From an uncultured Luminiphilus sp. (lineage in GTDB: Bacteria; Pseudomonadota; Gammaproteobacteria; Pseudomonadales; Halieaceae): a stretch of DNA of 64,000 bases. The notes under the pieces were generated by a model. The model had not been told where the DNA came from, did not search any database, and worked only from the letters and a program-made list of their open reading frames with translations. The DNA lies in contig CALSUB010000011.1 of assembly GCA_943789425.1 (NCBI GenBank), positions 84,890 to 148,889 of the forward strand. The letters run 5' to 3'. The translations under genes and the position numbers were made by a program. Positions 43,230 to 53,484 of the stretch are shown here, in pieces (the stretch's first letter is position 1; each line of letters opens with the position of its first letter).

Positions 43230-45863
43230 ATGGCAGAAAATACGCAAGAAATGGCTCGGGAAATTCTCCCGGTCAAAATCGAAGATGAGCTGAAGCAATC
43301 CTATATGGATTACGCCATGAGCGTGATCGTTGGGCGGGCACTGCCCGATGCTCGAGATGGCCTTAAGCCGGTCCACCGCCGCGTTTTATTTGCAATGAAC
43401 GAGCTCAATAACGACTGGAATAAAGCGTATAAAAAATCAGCGCGGGTCGTGGGCGATGTGATCGGTAAATATCATCCCCATGGCGATTCGGCAGTTTACG
43501 ACACGATTGTCCGCATGGCGCAGGACTTTTCCCTGCGTTATACGTTGGTCGATGGACAGGGTAATTTCGGATCGATTGACGGCGATTCTGCCGCTGCGAT
43601 GCGTTACACCGAAATTCGCATGTCGAAAATCGCGCATGCGTTGCTCGCGGATCTTGATAAAGAAACGGTTGATTTTGTTGACAACTACGACGGCACTGAG
43701 CAAATCCCCGTGGTATTGCCGACTCGCGTTCCTAATTTGCTGGTCAATGGTTCCTCGGGCATTGCCGTTGGTATGGCGACGAACATCCCCCCACACAACT
43801 TACGGGAGGTGGTAGCGGGTTGTCTGGCAACACTGCAAGACCCAGAGATCAGTATTGAGGCGCTGATGGAGTTTATTCCGGGCCCTGATTTCCCCACGGG
43901 TGCGCAAATTAATGGGCGAGCGGGCATTGTTCAGGCGTATCGCACAGGCCGCGGCCGTATCTATGTGCGGGCGAAGGCCGAGGTGATTTCGGATGAGTCC
44001 AAGGGCAAAGACACGATCATCATTCATGAGATCCCCTATCAGCTAAATAAAGCCCGCCTGATCGAACGGATCGCGGAGCTGGTCAAGGAAAAGAAGCTCG
44101 AGGGGATTACCGAGCTGCGCGATGAATCTGATAAAGACGGGTTGCGCGTTGTGATTGAGCTGAGACGCGGCGAGGTCGGTGACGTGGTGCTGAATAACCT
44201 TTACGCGCAAACGCAGCTTCAGTCCGTCGTGGGTATCAACATGGTGGCGCTGGTGGACGGTGAGCCGAAGGTGCTGAATTTAAAGCAAATGATAGAGGCA
44301 TTTGTCCGTCATCGGAGAGAAATCGTCACCCGGCGGACGGTGTATTTGTTGAAAAAGGCGCGGGAGCGAGGGCATGTCCTAGAGGGACTCGCCATTGCGT
44401 TGACGAACATCGATGACATCATCGAGCTGATCAAATCCTCCCCCACTTCTGCCGATGCACGAGAAGGGCTGATGGCCCAGTCATGGCTGCCGGGGGATGT
44501 GATGGCGATGCTCGAGCGAGCGGGTGCTGATGCCTGCCGCCCCGATGAATTGCCTGAGCAATACGGCGTTTTAGAGGGGCGATACCATTTGTCGCCCGTT
44601 CAAGCGCAAGCCATCCTCGATTTGCGATTGCATCGCCTAACGGGTCTGGAACACGAAAAGTTACTGCAAGAGTACGCCGACAAAATTGCTGAAATTGCGG
44701 ATTACCTCGATATTTTAGGCGACCCAGATCGCCTCAAACAGGTCATTCGAGAAGAGTTGGAGGCAGTCGTTGAGGAATTTGGTGACGAGCGTCGCACGCA
44801 AATTTCTGACTCTGCTCATGACCTGACCGTTGAGGATCTGATTACCGAAGAAGATCGTGTTGTGACCATTTCTCATGGCGGGTACGGTAAAACACAGTCG
44901 TTAACGGATTATCAGGCCCAGCGCCGAGGGGGTACGGGTAAAAGTGCCACGGCGGTCAAGGACGAGGATTTCATTGAGCATTTGCTGATTGCCAGCACTC
45001 ACGCGACCATCCTGTGCTTTTCGAATCTCGGCAAAGTGTATTGGCTGAAGGTCTTTCATATTCCCTTGGCGAGCCGCACTGCGAGAGGCCGGCCAATGGT
45101 GAATTTGCTGCCCTTGGATGAAGGTGAACGCATCACGTCGATCCTGCCGATAGAAGGCTATGAGACCGACCATTTCCTTTTTATGGCAACGGCAAATGGC
45201 ACGGTGAAGAAAACCGATATGAGTCTGTTTTCTCGTCAGCGTAGCGTGGGATTGCGAGCGATAGAGTTGGATCCTGATGACGTGCTCGTTGGCACCGCAG
45301 TCACTGATGGCAGCCAAGATATTATGCTTTTTTCCAGTGAGGGAAAGGTCGTGCGTTTTGCTGAGTCGAGCGTGCGCGCCATGGGCAGAACGGCTCGCGG
45401 GGTGCGGGGCATCCGGTTAGGTAATGGCCATCGGCTCATTTCTCTAGTGGTCCCGCAGGCGGGTAGTAAGATTTTAACGGTCAGTGAGAATGGCTACGGA
45501 AAGCGCTCTGAAACCAGTGAGTTCCCCGTTAAGGGCCGCGGGACGAAAGGGGTCATCGGCATGACGACCTCGGACCGCAATGGCCCCCTTGTCGGCGCCG
45601 AGCAGGTTTGGGATGGCGACGAGATCATGCTGATTTCTAATCAGGGCACGGCAGTGCGAACCCGGATTGAAGAAGTCGGGGTTCAGGGGCGCAACACTCA
45701 AGGTGTGCGGGTTATTCGAACTCGTGACGGCGAGGTGCTAGTCAGTGTCAGTCGAATCACAGAGGACGACATAGAAACGCCTGATATCGCTGCACCCCCG
45801 GTGGCAGATGCGCCGGTCAGTGGTGCGGTCGATTCCGAGGAGGAAGAGGGCGCAGCAGAGTGA
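43230..45863 (+). CDS. gyrA: DNA gyrase subunit A
   Basis: Breakage-reunion subunit of gyrase. Catalytic Tyr126 lies in AAAMRYTE. The quinolone-determining region reads [14 protein letters not shown] with Ser87 and Asp91 (E. coli Ser83/Asp87), i.e. the susceptible-type residues. The C-terminal beta-pinwheel repeats carry the GyrA box [10 protein letters not shown]. It has 877 residues with an acidic tail (EEEEGAAE). The serC start overlaps its stop as GTGA. The 162-bp divergent gap upstream contains TACACT (43165-43170) as a possible -10 element. Confidence 0.99.
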   Translation: MAENTQEMAREILPVKIEDELKQSYMDYAMSVIVGRALPDARDGLKPVHRRVLFAMNELNNDWNKAYKKSARVVGDVIGKYHPHGDSAVYDTIVRMAQDFSLRYTLVDGQGNFGSIDGDSAAAMRYTEIRMSKIAHALLADLDKETVDFVDNYDGTEQIPVVLPTRVPNLLVNGSSGIAVGMATNIPPHNLREVVAGCLATLQDPEISIEALMEFIPGPDFPTGAQINGRAGIVQAYRTGRGRIYVRAKAEVISDESKGKDTIIIHEIPYQLNKARLIERIAELVKEKKLEGITELRDESDKDGLRVVIELRRGEVGDVVLNNLYAQTQLQSVVGINMVALVDGEPKVLNLKQMIEAFVRHRREIVTRRTVYLLKKARERGHVLEGLAIALTNIDDIIELIKSSPTSADAREGLMAQSWLPGDVMAMLERAGADACRPDELPEQYGVLEGRYHLSPVQAQAILDLRLHRLTGLEHEKLLQEYADKIAEIADYLDILGDPDRLKQVIREELEAVVEEFGDERRTQISDSAHDLTVEDLITEEDRVVTISHGGYGKTQSLTDYQAQRRGGTGKSATAVKDEDFIEHLLIASTHATILCFSNLGKVYWLKVFHIPLASRTARGRPMVNLLPLDEGERITSILPIEGYETDHFLFMATANGTVKKTDMSLFSRQRSVGLRAIELDPDDVLVGTAVTDGSQDIMLFSSEGKVVRFAESSVRAMGRTARGVRGIRLGNGHRLISLVVPQAGSKILTVSENGYGKRSETSEFPVKGRGTKGVIGMTTSDRNGPLVGAEQVWDGDEIMLISNQGTAVRTRIEEVGVQGRNTQGVRVIRTRDGEVLVSVSRITEDDIETPDIAAPPVADAPVSGAVDSEEEEGAAE

Positions 45864-46939
45864 GCCGCGCCCATAATTTTTGCGCTGGACCCGCAGCGTT
45901 ACCCCTAGCGGTATTGGACCGAGCTCGAGCAGAGATGACCGATTGGTTGGGCTTGGGTGTGTCGGTGATGGAGGTGAGTCACAGAAGCCGAGAATTTGTG
46001 GCGGTGGCGAAGCACGCGGAGGCCACTCTGCGCCGGCTTTTAGCGATTTCAGATGACTACGCAGTCTTGTTTCTTCAGGGAGGCGCGTCTGCTCAGTTTT
46101 CTGCAGTGCCGCTCAATTTAAGTGCTGCTGGGCAAGTGATTGATCAGGTCGTGACGGGTCAGTGGTCTAAAAAAGCCCATGCCGAAGGTGAGCGATACTC
46201 GCCGGTCAATCTCGTCGCGAGCTCAGCGGATACGCAGTTTACGACGGTTCCCCAGGAGGCTGAGTGGCAACGAGACCCGTCGGCAGCTTATCTGCATTAC
46301 TGTCCCAACGAGACGATTGGCGGCTTGGCGTTTTCTCATGTGCCTGAGTCGGCGGTGCCATTAGTGGCCGATATGTCGTCGACCATTTTGTCTCAGCCTA
46401 TCGACGTGAGTCAGTTTGGGGTGATCTACGCGGGGGCTCAAAAAAATATAGGCCCCGCGGGACTCACCGTGGTGATCGTGCGGCGCGACTTACTGGGCCG
46501 TGCTCGCCCCGAGACGCCTTCAACAATGAACTGGCAGAATGCTGCCGATAACGATTCCATGCATAACACCCCCCCCACCTTTGCCATTTATCTGGCGGGC
46601 TTGGTGTTTGAATGGCTAGAAGAGCTTGGCGGATTGACGGCCATAGAAGAGATCAATCGTCGCAAGGCGGGCAAGCTCTATGAGTTGATTGATACCAGTG
46701 ATTTTTTTAGTAATCCCGTTGAGATGAAGAGCCGCTCCTTGATAAACGTGCCTTTCACCCTTGCAGACGCTGCGCTGGACGACGTGTTTTTGCAAGAAGC
46801 CGAAGCGGCCCAATTACTGAATTTAAAGGGCCATCGATCGGTCGGTGGCATGAGAGCGAGCCTTTACAATGCGGTTGATGAGGCATCGGTCGATGCGTTG
46901 TGCGATTTCTTGCGGCATTTTGAGCGGCGCCACGGATAA
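45860..46939 (+). CDS. serC: Phosphoserine aminotransferase SerC
   Basis: PLP-dependent enzyme of serine and pyridoxine synthesis (3-phosphohydroxypyruvate to phosphoserine). It opens with the family motif [39 protein letters not shown] and the PLP-lysine region [16 protein letters not shown] (Lys about 195) are all present. It has 359 residues and a GTG start. Provides a B6 link with pdxJ in the same window. Confidence 0.98.
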   Translation: MSRAHNFCAGPAALPLAVLDRARAEMTDWLGLGVSVMEVSHRSREFVAVAKHAEATLRRLLAISDDYAVLFLQGGASAQFSAVPLNLSAAGQVIDQVVTGQWSKKAHAEGERYSPVNLVASSADTQFTTVPQEAEWQRDPSAAYLHYCPNETIGGLAFSHVPESAVPLVADMSSTILSQPIDVSQFGVIYAGAQKNIGPAGLTVVIVRRDLLGRARPETPSTMNWQNAADNDSMHNTPPTFAIYLAGLVFEWLEELGGLTAIEEINRRKAGKLYELIDTSDFFSNPVEMKSRSLINVPFTLADAALDDVFLQEAEAAQLLNLKGHRSVGGMRASLYNAVDEASVDALCDFLRHFERRHG

Positions 46940-46963
46940 TAAAGGCGGGTAAGGGGAAACGCT

Positions 46964-48064
46964 ATGGACCCTGATGACGAGCTAGGCAAAATTCGAGATC
47001 GCATCGATGACATCGATACGCAGCTGCTAGAGTTGGTCAGTGCGCGAGCGCGTTGCGCACAGGAAGTGGCAGAGGTGAAATTAAAAGCGACTCGGCCAGG
47101 CGAACAACGGCCTCAATTTTATCGACCCGAGCGCGAGGCGCAGGTTTTACGCGCGATTCAGGAACGCAACCCCGGCCCACTTGCCAGTGATCACGTGGCG
47201 TCTATTTTCAGAGAGGTGATGTCCAGCTGTCTGGCACTGGAGCAGCCACTCTCTGTTGCATTTCTGGGGCCAGAAGGTACCTACTCTCAGGCAGCCGCTT
47301 TGAAGCATTTTGGTCAGTCGGCCATTCCTGAAGGGCAGGCAAGTATTCACAAGGTATTTCGACAGGTTGAGGAACGGGCTTGTGACTTTGGCGTGGTGCC
47401 GGTGGAAAACTCAACAGAGGGCATGGTGGGGCAAACCTTAGACTGTTTCCTCGAGTCACCGCTGCAAATCAGTGGTGAAATCGAGCTGCCCGTCGTGCAT
47501 CACCTGCTTTCAGCAAAAGGGGTGTCACTGGAGTCGCTGACATTAGTAATGGGACATGAGCAGGCCTTGGGTCAATGCCGTCAGTGGTTAGACAGCCATC
47601 TGCCCCATGTGGCTCGAGAAGCGGTAGCGAGTAATGGTGAGGCGGCGCGCAGAGCGAGTGAGTCGAACGATACAGCGGCGATTGCTGGGGAACTCGCCGA
47701 AACACTCTATGGGCTCACTCAACTGGCGAGTGCGATTCAGGACAGTTCGAATAACACCACCCGATTTTTAGTCTTAGGTCGAGAGACCGTGCCGCCGAGT
47801 GGTCACGACAAAACGTCTTTGTTAGTGTCTGCACGCAATCGTCCTGGTGCGTTACTGGGGTTGCTCAGACCCTTTGAGGACAGAGGGATCAGTTTGACTC
47901 GCATTGACTCGCGACCGTCGAAGACAGAAAAATGGACCTATGTTTTTTATATCGAATGTGAGGGACATCTTGGGGACAGCGTCTTATCAGAGGTGGTGGC
48001 CCAAATTGAAGAGCATTCGATCATGCTGAAGAAACTGGGTTCTTACCCTCGGGCACCGATTTGA
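46964..48064 (+). CDS. pheA: Bifunctional chorismate mutase / prephenate dehydratase
   Basis: P-protein for phenylalanine synthesis. The AroQ chorismate mutase domain covers residues 1-90 (RDRIDDIDTQLLELVSARARCAQEVAEVK), followed by the dehydratase (VAFLGPEGTYSQAAALKHFG; FGVVPVENSTEGMVGQTLD; NNTTRFLVLGR) and a C-terminal ACT domain (SLLVSARNRPGALLGLLRPF; ESRPS-type site as IDSRPSKTEKW) for Phe feedback inhibition. It has 366 residues. No hisC follows, unlike Pseudomonas; tyrA comes directly with a 4-bp overlap. Confidence 0.98.
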   Translation: MDPDDELGKIRDRIDDIDTQLLELVSARARCAQEVAEVKLKATRPGEQRPQFYRPEREAQVLRAIQERNPGPLASDHVASIFREVMSSCLALEQPLSVAFLGPEGTYSQAAALKHFGQSAIPEGQASIHKVFRQVEERACDFGVVPVENSTEGMVGQTLDCFLESPLQISGEIELPVVHHLLSAKGVSLESLTLVMGHEQALGQCRQWLDSHLPHVAREAVASNGEAARRASESNDTAAIAGELAETLYGLTQLASAIQDSSNNTTRFLVLGRETVPPSGHDKTSLLVSARNRPGALLGLLRPFEDRGISLTRIDSRPSKTEKWTYVFYIECEGHLGDSVLSEVVAQIEEHSIMLKKLGSYPRAPI

Positions 48065-48963
48065 CGGCCTCGCTTGATCAGGATCCAGTCGTCGCATTTT
48101 TGGGGTTGGGCCTGATATCGGGGTCTCTCGCCGGTGCGTTGAAGGCGTCACAATGGGGAGCGGAAATCATCGCATGGGGGCCTCGTGCGCCCTCGCTAGA
48201 GCGCGGGCAGGCACTGGGATTGATCGATCGATTCTCGCTGGATTTAGCCGAGGTGATTAACGAGGCTGATTTGATCGTCATTGGTGCGCCGCCCGTTGCC
48301 ACGGCAAAGTTGTTACCCGAAGTCTTGGCCCACGCGGCTCAGGGGAAACAACCGGTGGTGACTGATATGGCCAGTATCAAAGGCGCCATTGTTGACGCGG
48401 CGCAGCCGTTTTATCCGAAATTTGTGCCGGGGCACCCTATCGCGGGGAGCGAAAATAGTGGTGTGCAGGCGGCGAATAGCGATCTTTTTCAAGGGCGAGA
48501 GGTCATTTTGACCCCAGTGGAGGGCACTGACTCCACTGCGATCGCGGCGGTCGAGGCGCTCTGGGTAACCGCGGGCGCGCGGGTCACGCAAATGTCAGTG
48601 GCTGAGCATGATGCGGCATTGGCGGCCAGTAGCCACATGCCTCACATGGTGGCTTATGCGCTCACGGCAATGCTGGGCGGCCACGTGCTAGAACCTATGA
48701 AACACGGTGGTGGTGCCTTGCGAGATATGACTCGGATAGCGGGCTCTGACCCGATAATGTGGCGCGACATTGCTTTGGCCAACCGAGACGCAATATTGGA
48801 GGCAATGGATGCAGTCTCGAGGGAGCATGACCAGTTGAGGGCGCTGATTGCAGAGCGCGACGGCGCTGCTTTAGAGGCGTTGTTCAGCGACTGCCGCGGC
48901 TTGCGGCGCGGGCATGATGGGATTCTAAACCCGATGCTCAAGAACGAGGAGTCCTCAGCCTAA
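48061..48963 (+). CDS. tyrA: Prephenate dehydrogenase TyrA (monofunctional)
   Basis: NAD-dependent oxidative decarboxylase of prephenate for tyrosine synthesis: Rossmann motif VAFLGLGLISGSLAGAL, then VTDMASIKGAIVD, the substrate region PGHPIAGSENSGVQAA and SHMPHMVAYAL. It has 300 residues with a TTG start at 48061 overlapping the pheA stop. In Pseudomonas the equivalent is fused to AroA; here a TAA ends tyrA and its last base is the A of the aroA ATG. Confidence 0.96.
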   Translation: MTASLDQDPVVAFLGLGLISGSLAGALKASQWGAEIIAWGPRAPSLERGQALGLIDRFSLDLAEVINEADLIVIGAPPVATAKLLPEVLAHAAQGKQPVVTDMASIKGAIVDAAQPFYPKFVPGHPIAGSENSGVQAANSDLFQGREVILTPVEGTDSTAIAAVEALWVTAGARVTQMSVAEHDAALAASSHMPHMVAYALTAMLGGHVLEPMKHGGGALRDMTRIAGSDPIMWRDIALANRDAILEAMDAVSREHDQLRALIAERDGAALEALFSDCRGLRRGHDGILNPMLKNEESSA

Positions 48964-50264
48964 TGCAGTTTTCTTTGGCGCCGGGAGGCAAGCTCACGGG
49001 GCGCATTCGTGTACCGGGCGATAAATCGATGTCGCATCGCTCGATTATGCTCGGCGCGATTGCAGAAGGCCGCACCTCGGTGAGTGGGTTCCTAGAAGGG
49101 GAGGATGCCCTGGCGACGCTATCGGCCTTCCGCGCGATGGGGGTCGAAATCAGTGATCCTCAATCGGGTCGGTTGACGATTGAGGGTGTGGGCCTGCGCG
49201 GCCTTCAGGCACCCTCTGAGACGCTGGATCTTGGTAATTCAGGCACCAGTATTCGACTGATGGCGGGGCTCTTGGCGGGACAGTCGTTCGATACCGTGCT
49301 AACAGGAGACGAGTCACTGTTGCGCCGGCCCATGGGCAGGATCATTAATCCGCTGACCCAAATGGGCGCGTCGATCGATTCGCGCGAAGGGTGTCCGCCA
49401 CTGCACATTCAGGGGACGAGGTCTCTGGGCGGTATTCACTACGATTTGCCGGTTGCGAGTGCGCAAGTCAAATCTAGCGTTTTGCTTGCTGGTTTGTACG
49501 CGTCGGGTCGCACCAGTGTGACCGAGCCCGCGCCGACACGTGATCATACGGAGCGTATGTTGACGGGCTTTGGATACGGCGTCAGTCGCGAAAAGGGCGT
49601 GATCAGTGTGGCAGGTGGAGGTGTTCTCCGTGGGACAGAGATTGATATTCCCGCGGACATTTCGTCTGCGGCATTTTTTATGGTGGGCGCGTCAATCGCG
49701 CCCGGTTCGGATTTGATTCTGGAACATGTGGGCCTAAACCCAACCCGCGACGGTGTTATTACGATTTTGCGGGCGATGGGTGCCAATATCGAAGTCAGTC
49801 AAGCGCGCACCGTGGGCGGTGAGCCAGTGGCAGATCTTCGCATTCGTTATGCACCCCTGCGTGGGATCGATATTCCTGTTGAAGAAGTGCCTTTGGCCAT
49901 CGACGAACTGCCCGCGATTTTAGTGGCAGCGGCCTGCGCTGAGGGCGTAACGGTGCTGCGAGGTGCTGAGGAGCTGCGTGTCAAGGAAAGTGATCGCATC
50001 GCCAGCATGGCAGAGGGCCTGACCCAGCTGGGTATCCGCAATACCGTGGCACCGGATGGCATCACCGTGGTCGGCGGTACACCATCGGGTGGTGTGATTA
50101 CGACGCATCACGATCACCGCATTGCGATGAGTTTCGCGATGGCCGCCTTGCGCGCTTCTGATTCCATCATTGTGACGGACTGTGCTCATGTCGCGACGTC
50201 TTTTCCAGGGTTCGCTGACTTAGCGGCTAATACCGGTCTGCGGCTGATTGTGACGGCGTCATGA
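48963..50264 (+). CDS. aroA: 3-phosphoshikimate 1-carboxyvinyltransferase (EPSP synthase)
   Basis: Sixth shikimate-pathway step. It has the N-terminal KLTGRIRVPGDKSMSHRSIMLGAIAEG (active-site Lys/Ser), LGNSGTSIRLMAGLLAG, PVASAQVKSSVLLAGLYA, RVKESDRI-type motif as LRVKESDRIASMAEGL, and HDHRIAMSFAMAALR near the end. It has 433 residues. The LGNSGTSIRL region has the class II-like composition (Gly-Asn-Ser-Gly-Thr-Ser). Co-translated with tyrA (1-bp overlap) and cmk (4-bp overlap). Confidence 0.98.
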   Translation: MQFSLAPGGKLTGRIRVPGDKSMSHRSIMLGAIAEGRTSVSGFLEGEDALATLSAFRAMGVEISDPQSGRLTIEGVGLRGLQAPSETLDLGNSGTSIRLMAGLLAGQSFDTVLTGDESLLRRPMGRIINPLTQMGASIDSREGCPPLHIQGTRSLGGIHYDLPVASAQVKSSVLLAGLYASGRTSVTEPAPTRDHTERMLTGFGYGVSREKGVISVAGGGVLRGTEIDIPADISSAAFFMVGASIAPGSDLILEHVGLNPTRDGVITILRAMGANIEVSQARTVGGEPVADLRIRYAPLRGIDIPVEEVPLAIDELPAILVAAACAEGVTVLRGAEELRVKESDRIASMAEGLTQLGIRNTVAPDGITVVGGTPSGGVITTHHDHRIAMSFAMAALRASDSIIVTDCAHVATSFPGFADLAANTGLRLIVTAS

Positions 50265-51001
50265 CAAAAGCGGCTGCAGGGGAAGCGCCTGTCATCTGCG
50301 TGGATGGCCCAAGCGGAGCAGGTAAAGGTACCTTGGCACAAAGCCTGGCGGACACTCTGGGTTGGCATCTGTTGGACAGTGGTGCGCTCTATCGGGTCGT
50401 AGGGCTGGCGTGTTTATCCGGCGGCGTCCCACTCGATCAGGCACGGCAAGTGGCCGTTGTTGCCCGGAGCCTAGATGTCACCTTTCAGCCCGGCGCTGAG
50501 GGTGTGTCCGTCTGGTTATCCGGAGCGGATGTCACCCGTGAGATCCGCTCCGAGGAGGGTGGCATCAGTGCCTCGACGGTCGCAGCATTACCGGAAGTGC
50601 GCGAGGCTTTGCTACTCAGACAGCGGGAGCTGGCGAGATTACCGGGCTTGGTTGCCGATGGCCGAGATATGGGCACCGTTGTATTTCCAAGAGCTGACCT
50701 GAAAGTCTTTTTGACTGCCAGTGCGGAGGCACGAGCAGAGCGCCGTTACCATCAGTTGCAGGGCCGTGGGGAGAGTGTTAGTCTCCCGCGCCTTCTGGCG
50801 GCCATCATGGAGCGTGATGCTCGGGACGAATCCCGATCAGCCTCGCCCTTGGTACCAGCCGACGATGCCGTCGTGCTCGATAGCACTGCGTTGTCTGCGG
50901 GTGAGGTATTGGGCCGAGTGTGCGAATTGGTCAGCGCCAGAGAGATTATGGGAGAGGCTTCGGAGAAACGGCTGGACTCCGCCGAAGCGTCGAGACAATA
51001 A
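50261..51001 (+). CDS. cmk: Cytidylate kinase
   Basis: (d)CMP kinase. Walker A DGPSGAGKGTLAQ (about residues 16-28), DSGALYRVVGL, VADGRDMGTVVFP and SAEARAERRYHQLQGRG (LID) are present. It has 246 residues, slightly longer than E. coli Cmk because of a polar C-terminal tail. The ATG overlaps the aroA stop. It precedes rpsA, the usual order in Proteobacteria. Confidence 0.97.
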   Translation: MTKAAAGEAPVICVDGPSGAGKGTLAQSLADTLGWHLLDSGALYRVVGLACLSGGVPLDQARQVAVVARSLDVTFQPGAEGVSVWLSGADVTREIRSEEGGISASTVAALPEVREALLLRQRELARLPGLVADGRDMGTVVFPRADLKVFLTASAEARAERRYHQLQGRGESVSLPRLLAAIMERDARDESRSASPLVPADDAVVLDSTALSAGEVLGRVCELVSAREIMGEASEKRLDSAEASRQ

Positions 51002-51062
51002 ACCCGGCTAAGTCTAGTAGCTGGAAGGGGTGAACGTTGCCCCGTTACCGTAGGACACCATC

Positions 51063-52736
51063 ATGAGCGAATCCTTCGCCGAACTCTTTGAAGAAAGCCT
51101 CCAAACCGTCGATATGGAACCCGGGTCAATTGTTACCGGAGTGGTCATCGACATCGATAACGAATGGGTAACCGTTCACGCGGGCCTGAAATCGGAAGGG
51201 GTGATCCCTCTCGATCAGTTCACTAATGCCAGTGGCGAATGCAGTCTCAGTATCGGGGACGAGGTTCAAGTTGCCCTCGAGACGGTCGAAGACGGTTTTG
51301 GTGAAACCAAGTTATCGAGAGAGAAAGCCAAACGCGCCGAGGCATGGAAAATACTGGAAGCGTCGCATGTTGCTGATGAAGTGGTCATCGGCGTGATTAA
51401 CGGCAAGGTTAAAGGCGGCTTTACGGTTGATATTGATTCGATTAGAGCGTTTTTGCCTGGATCGTTGATCGATGTCCGTCCTATCCGAGAGACAACTCAC
51501 CTTGAAGGCAAAGAGCTAGAATTCAAGGTCATTAAGCTTGATCAGAAGCGCAATAACGTCGTGGTCTCGCGCAGAGCCGTGATGGAGTCTGCTAACAGCG
51601 CCGAACGCGAAGAATTGTTGCAGAATCTGCAGGAAGGCCAATCGGTCAAAGGCGTGGTCAAGAACCTGACAGATTATGGTGCATTTGTCGATTTGGGCGG
51701 CGTCGATGGTTTGCTACACATCACCGACATGGCGTGGAAGCGCATCAAGCATCCCAGCGAGATTGTAGAAGTGGGGCAAGAGCTCGATGTCAAAATCCTC
51801 AAATTTGACCGAGAGCGCAACCGCGTTTCACTAGGTCTGAAGCAACTGGGTGAAGATCCTTGGGTACAGATCACGGGTCGTTACCCAGAGGGCAGTCGTG
51901 TTGTAGCCAAAGTGACGAACCTGACCGATTACGGCTGTTTCGCAGAGATCGAAGAGGGTGTTGAAGGACTCGTTCACGTCTCAGAGATGGACTGGACTAA
52001 TAAGAACGTCCACCCATCGAAAATCGTTCAATTAGGGGATGAAGTCGAAGTGATGGTCCTCGATATCGACGAGGAGCGGCGACGCATTTCGCTTGGCATC
52101 AAGCAGTGCACACGCAATCCGTGGGATGCCTTTGCTGACGATCACGCCAAAGGCGACAAGATCTCCGGTAGCATCAAGTCGATTACTGACTTCGGTATCT
52201 TCATCGGGCTAGAGGGCAGTATTGATGGCCTAGTTCATCTCAGCGATATTAGCTGGAATGAGACGGGTGAAGAGGCGGTTCGTAATTACAAGAAAGGTGA
52301 CGAGATCGAGACCGTGATCCTATCGATCGATCCTGAACGAGAACGCATTTCGCTAGGCATCAAGCAGTTGGAAGAGGACGCGTTCTCCTTGTACGTGAGC
52401 GATAATGATCGTGGTAGCTTGGTGACCGGCAAAGTGACTGAGGTCGATGCCAAAGGAGCAGTTATCAAGCTCTCTGACGAAGTTGATGGCTATCTTAAGG
52501 CTGCAGACATCAGCTTTGACCGCGTCGATGATGCGCGTTCTGAGCTGAATGTTGGCGATTCGGTTGAGGCGAAAGTGATCAACGTTGACCGCAAGACTCG
52601 GGCTTTGGGCCTGTCCATCAAGGCGAAGGATATTGATGATGAAAAAGAAGCCGTTGCGTCCTTGAAAGAGCAGGATGAATCGTCATCGCCCGGCACTATT
52701 GGCGACTTGATTAAGGCGCAGATGGACGATCAGTGA
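51063..52736 (+). CDS. rpsA: 30S ribosomal protein S1
   Basis: Six OB-fold S1 domains in 557 residues: two divergent N-terminal ribosome-binding repeats and four RNA-binding repeats with the recurring pattern G-x-V-x(n)-DYG(A/C)F, for example [38 protein letters not shown] and [18 protein letters not shown] 51063 follows TAGGA. The 61-bp leader has a short GGGG/CCCC hairpin around AACGTT (51029-51045) that might take part in S1 autoregulation; this is speculative. Confidence 0.99.
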   Translation: MSESFAELFEESLQTVDMEPGSIVTGVVIDIDNEWVTVHAGLKSEGVIPLDQFTNASGECSLSIGDEVQVALETVEDGFGETKLSREKAKRAEAWKILEASHVADEVVIGVINGKVKGGFTVDIDSIRAFLPGSLIDVRPIRETTHLEGKELEFKVIKLDQKRNNVVVSRRAVMESANSAEREELLQNLQEGQSVKGVVKNLTDYGAFVDLGGVDGLLHITDMAWKRIKHPSEIVEVGQELDVKILKFDRERNRVSLGLKQLGEDPWVQITGRYPEGSRVVAKVTNLTDYGCFAEIEEGVEGLVHVSEMDWTNKNVHPSKIVQLGDEVEVMVLDIDEERRRISLGIKQCTRNPWDAFADDHAKGDKISGSIKSITDFGIFIGLEGSIDGLVHLSDISWNETGEEAVRNYKKGDEIETVILSIDPERERISLGIKQLEEDAFSLYVSDNDRGSLVTGKVTEVDAKGAVIKLSDEVDGYLKAADISFDRVDDARSELNVGDSVEAKVINVDRKTRALGLSIKAKDIDDEKEAVASLKEQDESSSPGTIGDLIKAQMDDQ

Positions 52737-52758
52737 GGTCGTCTGAGTCCTCCAGTGA

Positions 52759-52783
52759 AGGCCGGCTTTTGCCGGCCTTTTTT
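52759..52783 (+). terminator. Rho-independent terminator after rpsA
   Basis: AAGGCCGGC-TTTT-GCCGGCCTT followed by a T-run: a 9-bp perfect GC-rich stem with a 4-nt loop, about 20 bp after the rpsA stop. It should end the gyrA...rpsA transcript. Confidence 0.95.
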
Positions 52784-52891
52784 ATGGGTGATACGTGAGA
52801 CCTTGGGGCACTAAAACCGTCTGAAAATGAAGGACTTGTCAATAAGTTTGGGGTCGGCGAGAATGGCGCTAAGTGACGGAGAGACAAGACG

Positions 52892-53188
52892 ATGACCCGG
52901 AGTGAGCTGATTGAGTTGATGGCGGATGGTCAGAGCCAGTTAAGCGCCAAAGATGTGGAACTGGCGGTGAAGCTACTGATAGACCAAATGGCAGAGACCT
53001 TGTCGTCAGGTGAGCGGATCGAAATCCGCGGATTCGGCAGCTTTTCACTTCACTACCGGGAGCCGCGCCAGGGACGTAACCCGAGGACGGGTGACTCGGT
53101 CGATCTGCGCGCGAAGCATGTTCCTCACTTCAAGCCCGGAAAAGAGCTGCGAGACCGAGTCAATCTGGCGGTTAAGTCTGGCTTCTGA
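52892..53188 (+). CDS. ihfB: Integration host factor subunit beta
   Basis: DNA-bending HU/IHF-family protein, partner of IhfA. It has [21 protein letters not shown] at the N-terminus and the DNA-binding arm region [23 protein letters not shown], where the Pro at the arm tip is conserved. It has 98 residues, the standard length. Position behind rpsA is conserved in Gammaproteobacteria. The 155-bp gap upstream contains the rpsA terminator and presumably an ihfB promoter. Confidence 0.98.
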   Translation: MTRSELIELMADGQSQLSAKDVELAVKLLIDQMAETLSSGERIEIRGFGSFSLHYREPRQGRNPRTGDSVDLRAKHVPHFKPGKELRDRVNLAVKSGF

Positions 53189-53190
53189 CG

Positions 53191-53484
53191 ATGCGGTTGT
53201 TAAGACGATGTCTGACCGTCTTGTTTGCTCTCTCCGCCCTTATCGCCGGTGGCCTCTTTGCGTTGCAGAACACGCAAGCGGTTCCACTGGATTTGTTGCT
53301 GTTTCAATTACCTGAGCAGTCTATCGCGATTTGGTTATTGCTGGCGCTGGGGTTGGGTGTGTTGCTTGGCTTGGGGGCCGGATCGCTGATTGCGCTTCGT
53401 CGCGCAGCCACTATTCGTCGTCTTCGTAAACGTTACGACCGGCTTCTGTTAGAGACGCAAAAGGGCCATGCTGATGATCGCTAA
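53191..53484 (+). CDS. lapA: Lipopolysaccharide assembly protein A domain protein (LapA/YciS)
   Basis: A 97-residue inner-membrane protein of the DUF1049 family. It has two membrane helices (about residues 8-26 and 47-67) with the conserved ALQNTQAVPLDLLLFQLP loop between them, then a basic cytoplasmic tail. It partners LapB in controlling LpxC turnover and LPS synthesis. Overlaps lapB by 17 bp. Confidence 0.93.
   Translation: MRLLRRCLTVLFALSALIAGGLFALQNTQAVPLDLLLFQLPEQSIAIWLLLALGLGVLLGLGAGSLIALRRAATIRRLRKRYDRLLLETQKGHADDR

Noticed and set aside
43437..44027. Antisense open frames across gyrA and other long genes (for example in rpsA, gspE and aroA)
   Set aside because: They lie opposite strongly conserved genes, lack recognisable domains or ribosome sites and are explained by codon bias.
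43230..45863. Quinolone-resistance substitutions in gyrA
   Set aside because: Ser87 and Asp91 (E. coli Ser83/Asp87) are wild-type.
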